Of a stretch of 64,000 nucleotides of DNA, positions 37,211 to 45,799 are shown in pieces. Below the pieces are notes generated by a model. The model was not told the DNA's origin, searched no databases, and saw nothing but the letters and a program-made list of their open reading frames with translations. The position numbers and the translations under genes are program-made. The DNA comes from Streptomyces albireticuli. Lineage in GTDB: Bacteria > Actinomycetota > Actinomycetes > Streptomycetales > Streptomycetaceae. Positions within the stretch are counted from its first letter, which is position 1; each line of letters opens with the position of its first letter. Location: the NCBI RefSeq assembly GCF_021228125.1, contig NZ_JAJQQS010000015.1:1-64000 (forward strand). Reading direction: 5' to 3'.

Positions 37211-38577
37211 CGGCCGGCCTCCCCGTCCGTCGTGTCCTTGCCGTCCGTGCCCGTCTCCGGGCCGGTCCCCGCCGGGCGGGGACCGGTGAGCCGTACCCGC
37301 GCGGCGCGCCGGCCGGAGGCGTCGACGACATCGATCCGCCAGCCCGCCACCTCCACGGTGTCGCCCTCGGCCGGGATCCGGCCGAGCTCGGTGGCGACCA
37401 GGCCGGCCAGCGTCTCGTACGGCCCGTGCGGTGCGCGCAGGCCGATGATCTCCAGCTGGTCGGTGCGGGCCGCGCCGTCCGCGTCGTACAGCGCGCGGCC
37501 CCCGGCGTCCGTCCCGGCCGGTGCCAGGTCGGGCAGCTCGTCGGGGTCGTGCTCGTCGCGGACCTCGCCGACGACCTCCTCCACGATGTCCTCCAGGGTC
37601 ACGACCCCGGCCGTGCCGCCGTACTCGTCGATCACGACGGCGATGGTCCGCCGGCCGGACAGCCGGTCCAGCAGCCGGTCCACGGTCAGCGACTCCGGTA
37701 CGAGCAAGGGCTCGCGCAGCATCGCGGTGACGGGGTGGTGCGGGCGCCGCTCGGCGGGTATCGCCAGGACGTCCTTGATGTGCGCGATGCCGATGACGGT
37801 GTCCAGATTGCCGCGGTACACCGGGAAGCGGGACAGGCCGGTCGCGCGCGTGGCGTTCGCGACGTCCTCGGCGGTGGACTGCGCGTCCAGCGCCGTGACC
37901 TGGACCCGCGGGGTCATCACGTTCTCGGCCGTCAGCCGGGCCAGGCTCAGGGTGCGCACGAACAGCTCGGCGGTGTCCGCCTCCAGCGTGCCCTCCTTGG
38001 CGGAGTGCCGGGCGAGCGCGGCCAGCTCCTGCGGGCCGCGCGCGGTGGCCAGCTCCTCGGCCGGCTCCAGGCCCATGCGGTGCAGGGTGCGGTTCGCGGT
38101 GTTGTTCAGGTGCCGGATCAGCGGCCCGAAGGCGGCGCTGAACGCGCGCTGCGCCCCGGACACCTTCTTCGCCACCGGCAGCGGGCGCGAGATCGCCCAG
38201 TTCTTGGGGACCAGCTCGCCGATCACCATCAGCACGACGGTGGACAGCACGGTGCCCAGGATCAGCGCGGTGGAGGACGCCGCCGAGGCGCCGAGGCCGA
38301 GCGCCTCCATGGGCCCGGTGAGCAGGGCCGCGATGGACGGTTTGGAGATCATGCCGATGATCAGGCCGGTGACGGTGATGCCCAGCTGGGCGCCGGAGAG
38401 CTGGAAGGTGAGGCCGCGGACGGCCTTGAGGGCGCTTTCCGCGCCGAGGTCGCCGTTCTCGGCGGCCCGCTCCAGCTCGCCGCGCTCGACGGTGGTGAGC
38501 GAGAACTCCGCCGCGACGAAGACGGCGCAGGCCAGGGTCAGTACCAGGGCCGCCACCAGGAGGAGCACTTCGGTCAT
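37207..38577 (-). CDS. CNNM/CBS/CorC-domain membrane protein (long form)
   Basis: 456 residues from the ATG at 38577 (GGAGGTGA upstream). CNNM domain (A-E-F-S-L-T-T-V-E-R-G near 23; G-E-L-V-P-K-N near 118), two CBS domains with V-M-T-P-R-V and V-I-D-E-Y-G-G-T-A-G-V-V-T-L-E-D-I-V-E-E-V-V-G-E, and the C-terminal CorC_HlyC transporter-associated domain. Related to TlyC/CorC proteins involved in divalent cation handling. The C-terminal tail is Gly/Thr/Asp-rich. First gene of the operon. Confidence 0.9.
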   Translation of the reverse strand: MTEVLLLVAALVLTLACAVFVAAEFSLTTVERGELERAAENGDLGAESALKAVRGLTFQLSGAQLGITVTGLIIGMISKPSIAALLTGPMEALGLGASAASSTALILGTVLSTVVLMVIGELVPKNWAISRPLPVAKKVSGAQRAFSAAFGPLIRHLNNTANRTLHRMGLEPAEELATARGPQELAALARHSAKEGTLEADTAELFVRTLSLARLTAENVMTPRVQVTALDAQSTAEDVANATRATGLSRFPVYRGNLDTVIGIAHIKDVLAIPAERRPHHPVTAMLREPLLVPESLTVDRLLDRLSGRRTIAVVIDEYGGTAGVVTLEDIVEEVVGEVRDEHDPDELPDLAPAGTDAGGRALYDADGAARTDQLEIIGLRAPHGPYETLAGLVATELGRIPAEGDTVEVAGWRIDVVDASGRRAARVRLTGPRPAGTGPETGTDGKDTTDGEAGR

Positions 38578-38623
38578 CGGTTCACCTCCGTCCCATGGTC
38601 GGGCAGAGGCGGAAGGATCGCGC

Positions 38624-38668
38624 GGTGTCGGCTACTGGGAGGCTCGCCCATGGGCGGACGCTCACACC
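38624..38668 (-). promoter_or_regulatory. Structured leader of the CNNM operon
   Basis: In the 5' region of the operon, the 12-bp palindrome CGCCCATGGGCG (38645-38656) sits inside an outer pair GGTGT (38624-38628) / ACACC (38664-38668). It may be a cis-regulatory RNA or an operator. I could not match it to a known metal riboswitch. Confidence 0.35.
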
Positions 38669-38795
38669 TTTCAAACGGGGGGTACTCAGGGGTACCGAAC
38701 GGCAATGGCTGCCACCCATGGTAAAGGACCAGCAAAAAGCCAGGTCGTGGTGGGCGCGGGCCGTCGGCTCCGCGCCCAGGGACGGCAGGCCCCTG

Positions 38796-39677
38796 TCAGG
38801 AGCCGCGCAGCTCCTCCATCACCGGCGCGAACACCTCCAGGTTCGGCTCCAGGACGGTCAGATAGGTGAAGCCGTACCGCTCACGGTGGGCGCGCACCTG
38901 GTCGGCGATGTCCTTCACCGAGCCCGCCAGCACCACCGGGTGCTCCAGGAGCTCGTCCTCGGTGAGGTCCTGGCCGTACTCGGCGAGCTTGCGCGCCGTG
39001 GCCCGGCGGTCCGCGCCTGTGGCCACGACCTGCACCAGGATGTTCAGCTCGGCGGGCGTCGCGCGCCCGGCCGCGAAGCCCTTGTAGAGGTTCGTCCGCT
39101 CCTCCAGGACGGACGGGCGCAGCAGGCTGAGCGCCCCCGAGTCCGAGGACCCGGCCCCGCTGAACGCCGTGATGTCGGCGTGCCGCGCGGCCAGCCGCAG
39201 CATGCGCTTGCCGTTGCCGCCGAGCAGCAGCGGCGGGCGCGGCGCCTGCGCGGGCGCCGGTACGTGCCCGGGGTCGGCCAGGGTGCGGTCGAGCTCCGTG
39301 ACCGTGCGCTCCAGGTGGTCCACCCGCTCGCGCGGCGAGCCGAAGGGCAGCCCCGCCCGGTCGTGCTCCTCCTTCACATAGCCCGTGCCGAGGCCGAGCT
39401 CCAGGCGGCCGCCGGTGAGCTGGTCCGTGGTCGCCACCTCGCGGGCGAGCAGGGCCGGGTTCCACAGGCCGGCGTTGAGCACGAAGGTGCCGAGGCGCGG
39501 ACGCTCGGTGGCCTCGGCGGCGGCGACCAGCGAGGGGAAGGGCGCCGGCATGCCGAGGTGGTCGGCCACGAGGATCACGTCGTAGCCGAGGGACTCGGCC
39601 TTGCGGCACTTCTCGCGCCACTCGGCGGCGGAGCCGGGCGTGAGCATGTTGACGGCGAAGCGGAACGGTCGTGACAT
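38796..39677 (-). CDS. LLM-class F420-dependent oxidoreductase
   Basis: 293 residues from the ATG at 39677 (GGGGGA upstream). Luciferase-like fold: R-F-A-V-N-M-L-T at the start, G-Y-D-V-I-L-V-A-D-H-L-G-M-P-A-P-F-P-S-L-V-A-A-A, L-G-T-F-V-L-N-A-G-L-W-N-P-A-L-L-A-R-E-V-A-T-T-D-Q-L-T-G-G-R-L-E-L-G-L-G-T-G-Y. The last segment is the F420/FMN-binding signature of the mycobacterial-type TIGR03621 group. Substrate unknown. Monocistronic. Confidence 0.88.
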   Translation of the reverse strand: MSRPFRFAVNMLTPGSAAEWREKCRKAESLGYDVILVADHLGMPAPFPSLVAAAEATERPRLGTFVLNAGLWNPALLAREVATTDQLTGGRLELGLGTGYVKEEHDRAGLPFGSPRERVDHLERTVTELDRTLADPGHVPAPAQAPRPPLLLGGNGKRMLRLAARHADITAFSGAGSSDSGALSLLRPSVLEERTNLYKGFAAGRATPAELNILVQVVATGADRRATARKLAEYGQDLTEDELLEHPVVLAGSVKDIADQVRAHRERYGFTYLTVLEPNLEVFAPVMEELRGS

Positions 39678-39832
39678 CGGATCCCCCAAGATCGACGGTG
39701 AGGCGGCCAATTTAGCGGAGGGTCTCTCCGGTTAGGCCGTTCCGGTTCGCCGGCCCGCGCGGAGGCGTGCGCTCCCGGTCCGTATTCCCGCTGTTCGCCC
39801 GGAAACGCCGTGACCGAAGTCACGGGGCCCGC

Positions 39833-40525
39833 TCACGGCGACCGGGGATCCTCGGGCCCGGCGGCCGGGCGGCGGGCCGTGCCCAGCACGAACGCCGACG
39901 CGGGCAGCGGCACCCTGCTCTCCGGCACCCGCAGCCGCCGGTACGTCACCGTCTCGAACCCGGCGGCGGTAATCGACCGCAGCGGGTCCCGCGCCGTGTG
40001 ACAGCCGCCGAACAGGGCCGGCCACACCGAGGCGTCCAGGGTGCGCTGCACCGTCGCCAGTATCCGCCCCGTCGCCCGCCCGTGCTCGAAGAAGCGCAGC
40101 TCGCCACCGGGTTTGACGACCCGTCGCAACTCCGCGAGGGATCGCCGGACGTCCCGCACCGAGCACAGCACCATCGACAGCACCGCCGCGTCGAACGCCT
40201 CGCTCTTCACCGGCAGGGCCTCCGCCACGCCCGGCACCACGTCCACCGGCACACCGGCCCGCACCGCGGCCTCCACGGCCAGTCTCCGCAGCCGCCGTTC
40301 GGGCTCGATCGCCACCACCTCGGAGACGGTCCCCGGGTAGTACGCGAAGTTCAGCCCGTTGCCCGCACCGATCTCGATCACCCGGCCGGACAGCCCGGCC
40401 AGCAACTCCCGCCGGTGGGCGGCGACCCCGGCGCGGACGTCGACGAGGGGGCTGAGGGCGGCGTAGGCGCGGGAGAAGACCGGGTGGTGGACGAGGTCGT
40501 TCGAGGCGCGGGGGCTGCGGGGCAT
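39833..40525 (-). CDS. Class I SAM-dependent methyltransferase (UbiE/COQ5-like)
   Basis: 230 residues. SAM motif I V-I-E-I-G-A-G-N-G-L-N near residue 50, an acidic loop E-P-E-R-R-L near 74, motif II A-F-D-A-A-V-L-S-M-V-L-C-S-V near 112, and V-V-K-P-G-G-E-L-R-F-F-E-H near 143. The opening H-P-V-F-S-R-A-Y-A-A-L-S-P is typical of the Methyltransf_11 group that acts on small molecules. ATG at 40525 with AAGGG upstream. Confidence 0.85.
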   Translation of the reverse strand: MPRSPRASNDLVHHPVFSRAYAALSPLVDVRAGVAAHRRELLAGLSGRVIEIGAGNGLNFAYYPGTVSEVVAIEPERRLRRLAVEAAVRAGVPVDVVPGVAEALPVKSEAFDAAVLSMVLCSVRDVRRSLAELRRVVKPGGELRFFEHGRATGRILATVQRTLDASVWPALFGGCHTARDPLRSITAAGFETVTYRRLRVPESRVPLPASAFVLGTARRPAAGPEDPRSP

Positions 40526-40610
40526 GGCACACCCTTTCGTGAAGGGATCCGTCGGCTACCGCGATTGTTCCCGCGACGGGGGTGTTTTCCCCTACCCGCC
40601 CCTTCCCGAA

Positions 40611-40688
40611 TGTCCTCAAGCGCCGGACGGGCTGGAAAATCCAGCCCGTCCGGGGGCACCCCCAGCGGTAGCTGGGGGAGCTTGAGGA
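40611..40688. repeat. Streptomyces-type composite inverted repeat
   Basis: Outer arms GTCCTCAAGC (40611-40620) and GCTTGAGGAC (40679-40688) enclose two hairpins: CCGGACGGGCTGGA (40622-40635) with 40639-40652, and CCCCCAGC (40658-40665) with 40670-40677. This cloverleaf-like repeat is familiar, from memory, as a dispersed family in Streptomyces genomes. More GC hairpins of the GGGGCGGAGCCCC type follow to about 40730. Confidence 0.7.
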
Positions 40689-40764
40689 CCGGGGCCCGGG
40701 GCGGAGCCCCGCCACGCGGCGGAGCCGCATATCGGACGCAGCGGGAAGGGGCGGGGGGAAAGCC

Positions 40765-41505
40765 TCAGCCCCCGTACGGCTCCGCCGCGTACCGCGAAGC
40801 GAACCGCTCCGGCGACCACGTCCCCGACAGCCCCGCCGCCAGCCACCCCGGCGCCGCCGCGCGGAACGCGGAGGACGACAAGGCCCCCGCCCCCTCCGGC
40901 ACCGCGCCCAGCAGCGGCGCCCCCGCCGAGCGGGGCAGGTCCGCCAGGTTGCATCGGGTCGCCAGATCGGGCGCGGACGGCCAGCTGCCGATGACGACGC
41001 CCTCGCACCGCAGCCCGCGCGAGCGCAGCGCCTCCGCGGTCAGCGCCGTCACGTTCAGCGTGCCCAGCCCGGCCTGGGCGACGACCAGCACGGGAGCGTC
41101 CAGCAGCCGTGCCACGTCCGCGAGCGTGGCGCCCGCCTCGTCCAGCTCCACGAGCAGCCCGCCGGCGCCCTCGACGAGCACCAGGTCGTGCGTGGCGGCG
41201 AGTTCGGCCGCCGCCTTCGCCACCTCCTCCGGGCGTACGGGCGCGCGGCCCGCCCGGCGGGCGGCGGTCGCCGGCGCGAGCGGCTCCGGGAAGCGGGCGA
41301 GCTCGGCGCCCGTGACCTCGCCGGCCAGCCGCCGCACCTCCGCGACGTCACCGTCCTCGCCGGGCGCGACCCCGGTCTGGGCGGGCTTGAGCACCGCGAC
41401 GGTGCGGCCCGCGGCCAGCGCCGCCGCCGCGACCGCCGCCGTCACCACGGTCTTGCCGACCTCGGTGCCGGTGCCGGTGACGATCAGTATTCCCATGGCG
41501 TTCAC
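40765..41505 (-). CDS. bioD: Dethiobiotin synthetase
   Basis: 246 residues from the GTG at 41505 (GGGAGCGGAGAG upstream). P-loop G-T-G-T-E-V-G-K-T at about 11-19, K-P-A-Q-T-G near 40, and V-E-G-A-G-G-L-L-V near 110 are BioD signatures. It closes the ureido ring: 7,8-diaminopelargonate + CO2 + ATP to dethiobiotin. Last gene of bioB-bioA-bioD, 57 bases after bioA. Confidence 0.95.
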   Translation of the reverse strand: MNAMGILIVTGTGTEVGKTVVTAAVAAAALAAGRTVAVLKPAQTGVAPGEDGDVAEVRRLAGEVTGAELARFPEPLAPATAARRAGRAPVRPEEVAKAAAELAATHDLVLVEGAGGLLVELDEAGATLADVARLLDAPVLVVAQAGLGTLNVTALTAEALRSRGLRCEGVVIGSWPSAPDLATRCNLADLPRSAGAPLLGAVPEGAGALSSSAFRAAAPGWLAAGLSGTWSPERFASRYAAEPYGG

Positions 41506-41562
41506 GCTCTCCGCTCCCGTACCCGTTCCCTCGTCCATTCGCCGGCCCGCACCGACGCGCCG

Positions 41563-42873
41563 TCAGCCGGCCTCCGCCGCCGCGCGGACACCCGCGCAGA
41601 TCCGCGCCAGGTCCTCGTCGTCCGTGACATAGGGCGGCATGGTGTAGATCAGGTCCCGGAACGGCCGCAGCCAGACGCCCTCGCGGACCGTGGCCGCGGT
41701 CGCCGCCGCCATGTCGATCCCGTGGTCGAGCTGGACGACGCCGATCGCGCCGAGCACCCGGACGTCCCGTACACCGGGCAGCCCGGCGACGTCCGCCAGA
41801 CCGGCCCGCAGCCCGCCCTCGATCCGCCGGACCTCCGCGCGCCAGTCCTGGGACAGCAACAGGTCGATCGAGGCGTTCGCCACGGCGGCGGCGAGGGGGT
41901 TGGCCATGAACGTCGGGCCGTGCGCCAGCACCGGGACCTCGCCCCGCGAGATGCCGTCCGCGACGCGCGGCGTGCACAAGGTCGCCGCCATCGACAGGTA
42001 ACCGCCGGTCAGCGCCTTGCCCACACACATCACATCGGGGGTGACGCCCGCGTGGTCGGCCGCGAACAGCGCGCCCGTACGGCCGAAGCCGGTCGCGATC
42101 TCGTCGAGGACCAGCAGCACGTCGTGCGCGTCGCACGCCTCCCGCAGCACCCGCAGGTACCCCGGGTCGTGGAAGCGCATGCCGCCCGCGCCCTGCACCA
42201 CCGGCTCCACGATGACCGCCGCCAGCTCGTCGGCGTGCCGGCCGACCAGATCCCACAGGTGCCGCGCGTACGCCGGGTCCGTACCGGCGCCGAAGCCGTC
42301 CGGCGGGGCGTCCGCGAAGACCTGCCGGGGCAGCGCCCCCGACCACAGCTCGTGCATCCCGCCGTCCGGGTCGCACACCGCCATCGGCTGCCAGGTGTCA
42401 CCGTGGTAGCCCCCGCGCCAGGTCATCAGACGGCGCTTGGCGGGCCGGCCGAGCGAGCGCCAGTACTGGAGGCACATCTTCACGGCGACCTCGACCGACA
42501 CCGATCCGGAGTCGGAGAGGAAGACGTGCTCCAGCCCCTCGGGGGTGATCTCCACCAGCCGGGAGGCCAGCCGCACGGCGGGCTCGTGGGTGAGCCCGCC
42601 GAACATCACATGACTCATCCGCCCCAGCTGCGCCTGGACCGCCTCGTTGAGCACCGGGTGGTTGTAGCCGTGGACGGCGGACCACCACGACGACATCCCG
42701 TCGATCAGTTCCGACGGTCCCGGCTGCCCGGCGACGGGCCCGGCGAGCCGCAGCCGCACCCCCGACGCGGAGGCGACGACCAGCGGCTCCTGCCGGCCCG
42801 GCATCGGGCCGTAGGGGTGCCAGACGTGCTGCCGGTCGAGGGCGAGCAGCTCCTGGGGGGTGAGATCAGGCAT
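41563..42873 (-). CDS. bioA: Adenosylmethionine-8-amino-7-oxononanoate aminotransferase
   Basis: 436 residues from the ATG at 42873, which overlaps the end of bioB by 8 bases. Class III aminotransferase with H-V-W-H-P-Y-G-P-M near the start, M-S-S-W-W-S-A-V-H-G-Y-N-H-P, D-S-G-S-V-S-V-E-V-A-V-K-M, E-I-A-T-G-F-G-R-T-G-A and the PLP lysine in C-V-G-K-A-L-T-G-G-Y-L. It uses SAM as amino donor to make diaminopelargonate. Confidence 0.95.
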   Translation of the reverse strand: MPDLTPQELLALDRQHVWHPYGPMPGRQEPLVVASASGVRLRLAGPVAGQPGPSELIDGMSSWWSAVHGYNHPVLNEAVQAQLGRMSHVMFGGLTHEPAVRLASRLVEITPEGLEHVFLSDSGSVSVEVAVKMCLQYWRSLGRPAKRRLMTWRGGYHGDTWQPMAVCDPDGGMHELWSGALPRQVFADAPPDGFGAGTDPAYARHLWDLVGRHADELAAVIVEPVVQGAGGMRFHDPGYLRVLREACDAHDVLLVLDEIATGFGRTGALFAADHAGVTPDVMCVGKALTGGYLSMAATLCTPRVADGISRGEVPVLAHGPTFMANPLAAAVANASIDLLLSQDWRAEVRRIEGGLRAGLADVAGLPGVRDVRVLGAIGVVQLDHGIDMAAATAATVREGVWLRPFRDLIYTMPPYVTDDEDLARICAGVRAAAEAG

Positions 42874-44104
42874 TGGGCGGCAGGTCCGTCCCCGCGCCCC
42901 GGCGCCGCACGGCGACCAGGTCCGTACGGACCTCACCGGCCGGCGCCGGCACCTCGGCCGCCGCGACCGGAGCGGCCTCGGCGGTGCCGACGGGCCCGCA
43001 GGCCCCGGCGGGCTCCGCGCCGCCGTCACCGCACGGGCCGCAGCCGCCACCACCATGCCCGCCGCAGCCGCCGCTCTGGCCGGCCGCCTCGGCCACGTCG
43101 GCCCGGTGCTTCGGGAGCGTCGTGGTGCCCGCGCCCTCCACCTCGAAGCCCGCGTCCTCGATCATCGCCAGGTCGGCCTTGCCCTCCTGGCCCTCACTGG
43201 TGAGGTAGTCGCCGAGGAAGATGGAGTTGGCCAGGTGCAGCGCGAGCGGCTGCATCGAACGCAGGTGCACCTCACGGCCGCCCGCGAGCCGCACCTCGAC
43301 ATCGGGGCAGACGAAGCGGACCATCGCCAGGATGCGCAGCGCGCGCTGCGGGGTGAGGTTCCACTCCTTGGCCAGCGGCGTCCCCTCGAAGGGGATCAGG
43401 AAGTTGACCGGCACCGAGTCCGGGTCCAGCTCGCGCAGCGAGAAGACCACGTCCACCAGGTCCGCGTCGCTCTCGCCCATGCCCGCGATCAGCCCGGAGC
43501 AGGCGGACATGCCCGCCGCCTGGGCCTGCTGCACGGTCTCGACCCGGTCCGCGTAGGTGTGGGTCGTGGTGATGCCGCCGTACGTGGCCTCGGAGGTGTT
43601 GAGGTTGTGGTTGTAGGCGTCGGCGCCCGCCGCGCGCAGCCGCTCGGCCTGCCCGTCGGAGAGGAGACCGAGGCACGCGCACACCTCGACGTCCTCGTTC
43701 TGCTCCTTGATCGCCGCGATCGTCTTCGAGACCCGGTCGACGTCCCGGTCCGTCGGGCCGCGCCCGCTCGCCACCAGGCAGACCCGCTTCGCGCCGCCGG
43801 CGACACCGGCGGCCGCGGCCTTCGACGCCTCGTCCGGCTTGAGCCAGGTGTACTTCAGGATCTCGGCCTTGGAGCCGAGCCGCTGCGAGCAGTACGAGCA
43901 GTCCTCGGGGCAGAGCCCGGACTTGAGGTTGACCAGATAGTTGAGCTTCACTCGGCGCCCGAACCACCTGCGGCGCACCTTGCCCGCGGCGGCCACCACA
44001 TCGAGCAGCTCGTCGTCGGAGGTCGCCAGCACGGCGAGCGCCTCTTCGCGGGTCGGCAGCTCCCGCCGCAGCCCCTTGTCCACCAGCGTGTTCAGCAGGT
44101 CCAT
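42866..44104 (-). CDS. bioB: Biotin synthase with a cysteine/glycine-rich C-terminal extension
   Basis: 412 residues from the ATG at 44104 (AAGGAT upstream). Radical-SAM cluster motif C-P-E-D-C-S-Y-C near residue 73, N-H-N-L-N-T-S and the second-cluster residues are present; it inserts sulfur into dethiobiotin. The family is usually about 330-350 residues. Here roughly 70 residues follow the core, beginning Q-S-G-G-C-G-G-H-G-G-G-G-C-G-P-C-G. They could bind metal or an iron-sulfur precursor, or be dispensable. First gene of the leftward bio operon, divergent from bioF. Confidence 0.95.
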   Translation of the reverse strand: MDLLNTLVDKGLRRELPTREEALAVLATSDDELLDVVAAAGKVRRRWFGRRVKLNYLVNLKSGLCPEDCSYCSQRLGSKAEILKYTWLKPDEASKAAAAGVAGGAKRVCLVASGRGPTDRDVDRVSKTIAAIKEQNEDVEVCACLGLLSDGQAERLRAAGADAYNHNLNTSEATYGGITTTHTYADRVETVQQAQAAGMSACSGLIAGMGESDADLVDVVFSLRELDPDSVPVNFLIPFEGTPLAKEWNLTPQRALRILAMVRFVCPDVEVRLAGGREVHLRSMQPLALHLANSIFLGDYLTSEGQEGKADLAMIEDAGFEVEGAGTTTLPKHRADVAEAAGQSGGCGGHGGGGCGPCGDGGAEPAGACGPVGTAEAAPVAAAEVPAPAGEVRTDLVAVRRRGAGTDLPPNA

Positions 44105-44171
44105 GCCGGAGATCCTTCCCCACCCCACCGACCCTCGGCCAGGGAGGAATCACACAACACCGCCTGTTCGA

Positions 44172-44191
44172 GGTGTGTGTATTGCCACACC
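44172..44191. promoter_or_regulatory. Dyad in the divergent bioB/bioF promoter region
   Basis: GGTGTG (44172-44177) and CACACC (44186-44191) are inverted copies 8 bases apart, in the 250-bp spacer between bioB and bioF. A further ACACAACACC lies at about 44153-44162. Possible site for a biotin-responsive repressor. Confidence 0.35.
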
Positions 44192-44357
44192 GTGACCAGG
44201 CGGGACCGGGGCTAGGTTCTAGGCAGATCCCGTGCGCTCTGGTGGGACCGAACAGAACGCGCCCCGTTCCGCCACGAAAATCGCGACACCGGCGCGGCAC
44301 GGAGGGGCGCCGGGGCGCGGCAGGCAGGCACGCACGACACGACGCGAAGGGCGGCAG

Positions 44358-45527
44358 ATGGCTCCGCTGGCTCAGGACCCGTTCGACTGGATCGACCGGC
44401 ACCACGCGCGGCGCCGTGCCGACGGCCTCGTGCGGACCCTCCGCCCGCGCCCCGCCGACTCGCCCCTGACCGATCTGGCCGGCAACGACTACCTCGGCCT
44501 CACCCGCCACCACGAGGTCACCGCCGCGGCCGCCGAGGCCGCCCGCCGCTGGGGCGCCGGCGCGACCGGCTCCCGGCTGGTGACCGGAAGCACCGAGCTG
44601 CACGCCCGCCTGGAGGCGGAGCTCGCGGACTTCTGCGGCTTCGAGGCCGCGCTCGTCTTCTCCTCCGGCTACGCGGCCAACCTCGCCGCGGTCACCGCGC
44701 TCGCCGCACCCGCCGACACCGCCGGGCCCGGCCCCCTGCTGGTCTCCGACGCGGGCAACCACGCCTCGCTCATCGACGGCTGCCGGCTCGCCCGCGCCGG
44801 CACGGCCGTCGTCCCGCACGCCGACCCGGAGGCGGTCCGCAAGACGCTGGAGGCCCACAGCGGCCCCGCGCTCGCCGTCACCGACTCCGTCTTCTCCGTG
44901 GACGGCGACGCCGCGCCGCTCGCCGCCCTCGCCGACGCCTGCCGCGCGCACGGCGCCGCGCTCCTGGTCGACGACGCGCACGGGCTGGGCGTCCTCGGCG
45001 ACGGCGGCCGCGGCGCCGTCCACGCGGCGGGCCTCGCGGGCTCCCCGGACGTCGTCGCGACCGTCACCCTGTCGAAGTCGCTGGGCAGCCAGGGCGGCGC
45101 GGTCCTCGGCCCCGCCCGGGTCATACGCCACCTCGTCAGCAACGCCCGTACGTTCATCTTCGACACCGGCCTCGCCCCGGCCGCCGTCGGCGCGGCCCTC
45201 GCCAGCCTCGCGGTGCTGCGCCGCGAGCCGGAACGGGCGGCCCGCGTCCGGTACGTGGCCGCGGAGCTCCACCGCAGGGTGACCGCGGCGGGCCGGGTGT
45301 CCGTACGCCCCGACGCCGCGGTCGTGTCCGTGCGGGCGCCCTCACCGGAGGCCGCGGTCGCCTGGGCGGCCGACTGCCGGGCCGACGGGCTCGCCGTGGG
45401 CTGCTTCCGGCCGCCGTCCGTGCCCGACGGCGTCTCGCGGCTGCGGCTGACCGCCCGCGCGGACCTGTCGGACCGGCAGATCGAAGAGGCGGCCGCCACG
45501 GTCCTACGGACCGCGCCGGCCGCCTGA
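44358..45527 (+). CDS. bioF: 8-amino-7-oxononanoate synthase
   Basis: 389 residues from the ATG at 44358 (AAGGGCGG upstream). Alpha-oxoamine synthase signatures: N-D-Y-L-G-L-T near 45, G-A-G-A-T-G-S-R-L-V-T-G-S near 76, D-D-A-H-G-L-G-V-L-G, and the PLP lysine in T-L-S-K-S-L-G-S-Q-G-G. It condenses pimeloyl thioester with alanine, the first step of the ring pathway. Divergent from bioBAD, so the four genes complete the pathway from pimeloyl precursor to biotin. Confidence 0.95.
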   Translation: MAPLAQDPFDWIDRHHARRRADGLVRTLRPRPADSPLTDLAGNDYLGLTRHHEVTAAAAEAARRWGAGATGSRLVTGSTELHARLEAELADFCGFEAALVFSSGYAANLAAVTALAAPADTAGPGPLLVSDAGNHASLIDGCRLARAGTAVVPHADPEAVRKTLEAHSGPALAVTDSVFSVDGDAAPLAALADACRAHGAALLVDDAHGLGVLGDGGRGAVHAAGLAGSPDVVATVTLSKSLGSQGGAVLGPARVIRHLVSNARTFIFDTGLAPAAVGAALASLAVLRREPERAARVRYVAAELHRRVTAAGRVSVRPDAAVVSVRAPSPEAAVAWAADCRADGLAVGCFRPPSVPDGVSRLRLTARADLSDRQIEEAAATVLRTAPAA

Positions 45528-45547
45528 GTGTGCCCGGAGCCGCTCGC

Positions 45548-45790
45548 TCAGCGAACGGCGGGAGGGCGGAGCACCCCTTCGCTCAGCCCTCCGACGAACG
45601 ACGACCAGGCTTTCGGGGTGAACAGCAGAGCGGGGCCCGCCGCGCGCTTGGAATCGCGCACGGCCAGGAACCCCGGGGCCGGCTCCGCCGTCTCGACGCA
45701 GTTGTTCATTCCGGTGCTGTGACTGCTGCGCCGCCACGCTGCGGCGCCCAGGGTCGATGCAGAGGGAACGTACCGAGGCATTGCGGACAT
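45548..45790 (-). CDS. DUF397-family small protein
   Basis: 80 residues from the ATG at 45790 (AAGGAGG upstream). The W-R-R-S-S-H-S-T-G-M-N-N-C-V-E-T-A motif and the ending L-L-F-T-P-K-A-W-S-S-F-V-G-G define DUF397, with V-R-D-S-K between. DUF397 proteins are partners of DUF5753-type XRE regulators in Streptomyces; the XRE gene ends 9 bases upstream. The XRE gene, this gene and the kinase-like gene at 46945 form a common regulator trio. Confidence 0.9.
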   Translation of the reverse strand: MSAMPRYVPSASTLGAAAWRRSSHSTGMNNCVETAEPAPGFLAVRDSKRAAGPALLFTPKAWSSFVGGLSEGVLRPPAVR

Positions 45791-45799
45791 GGTGCCTCC

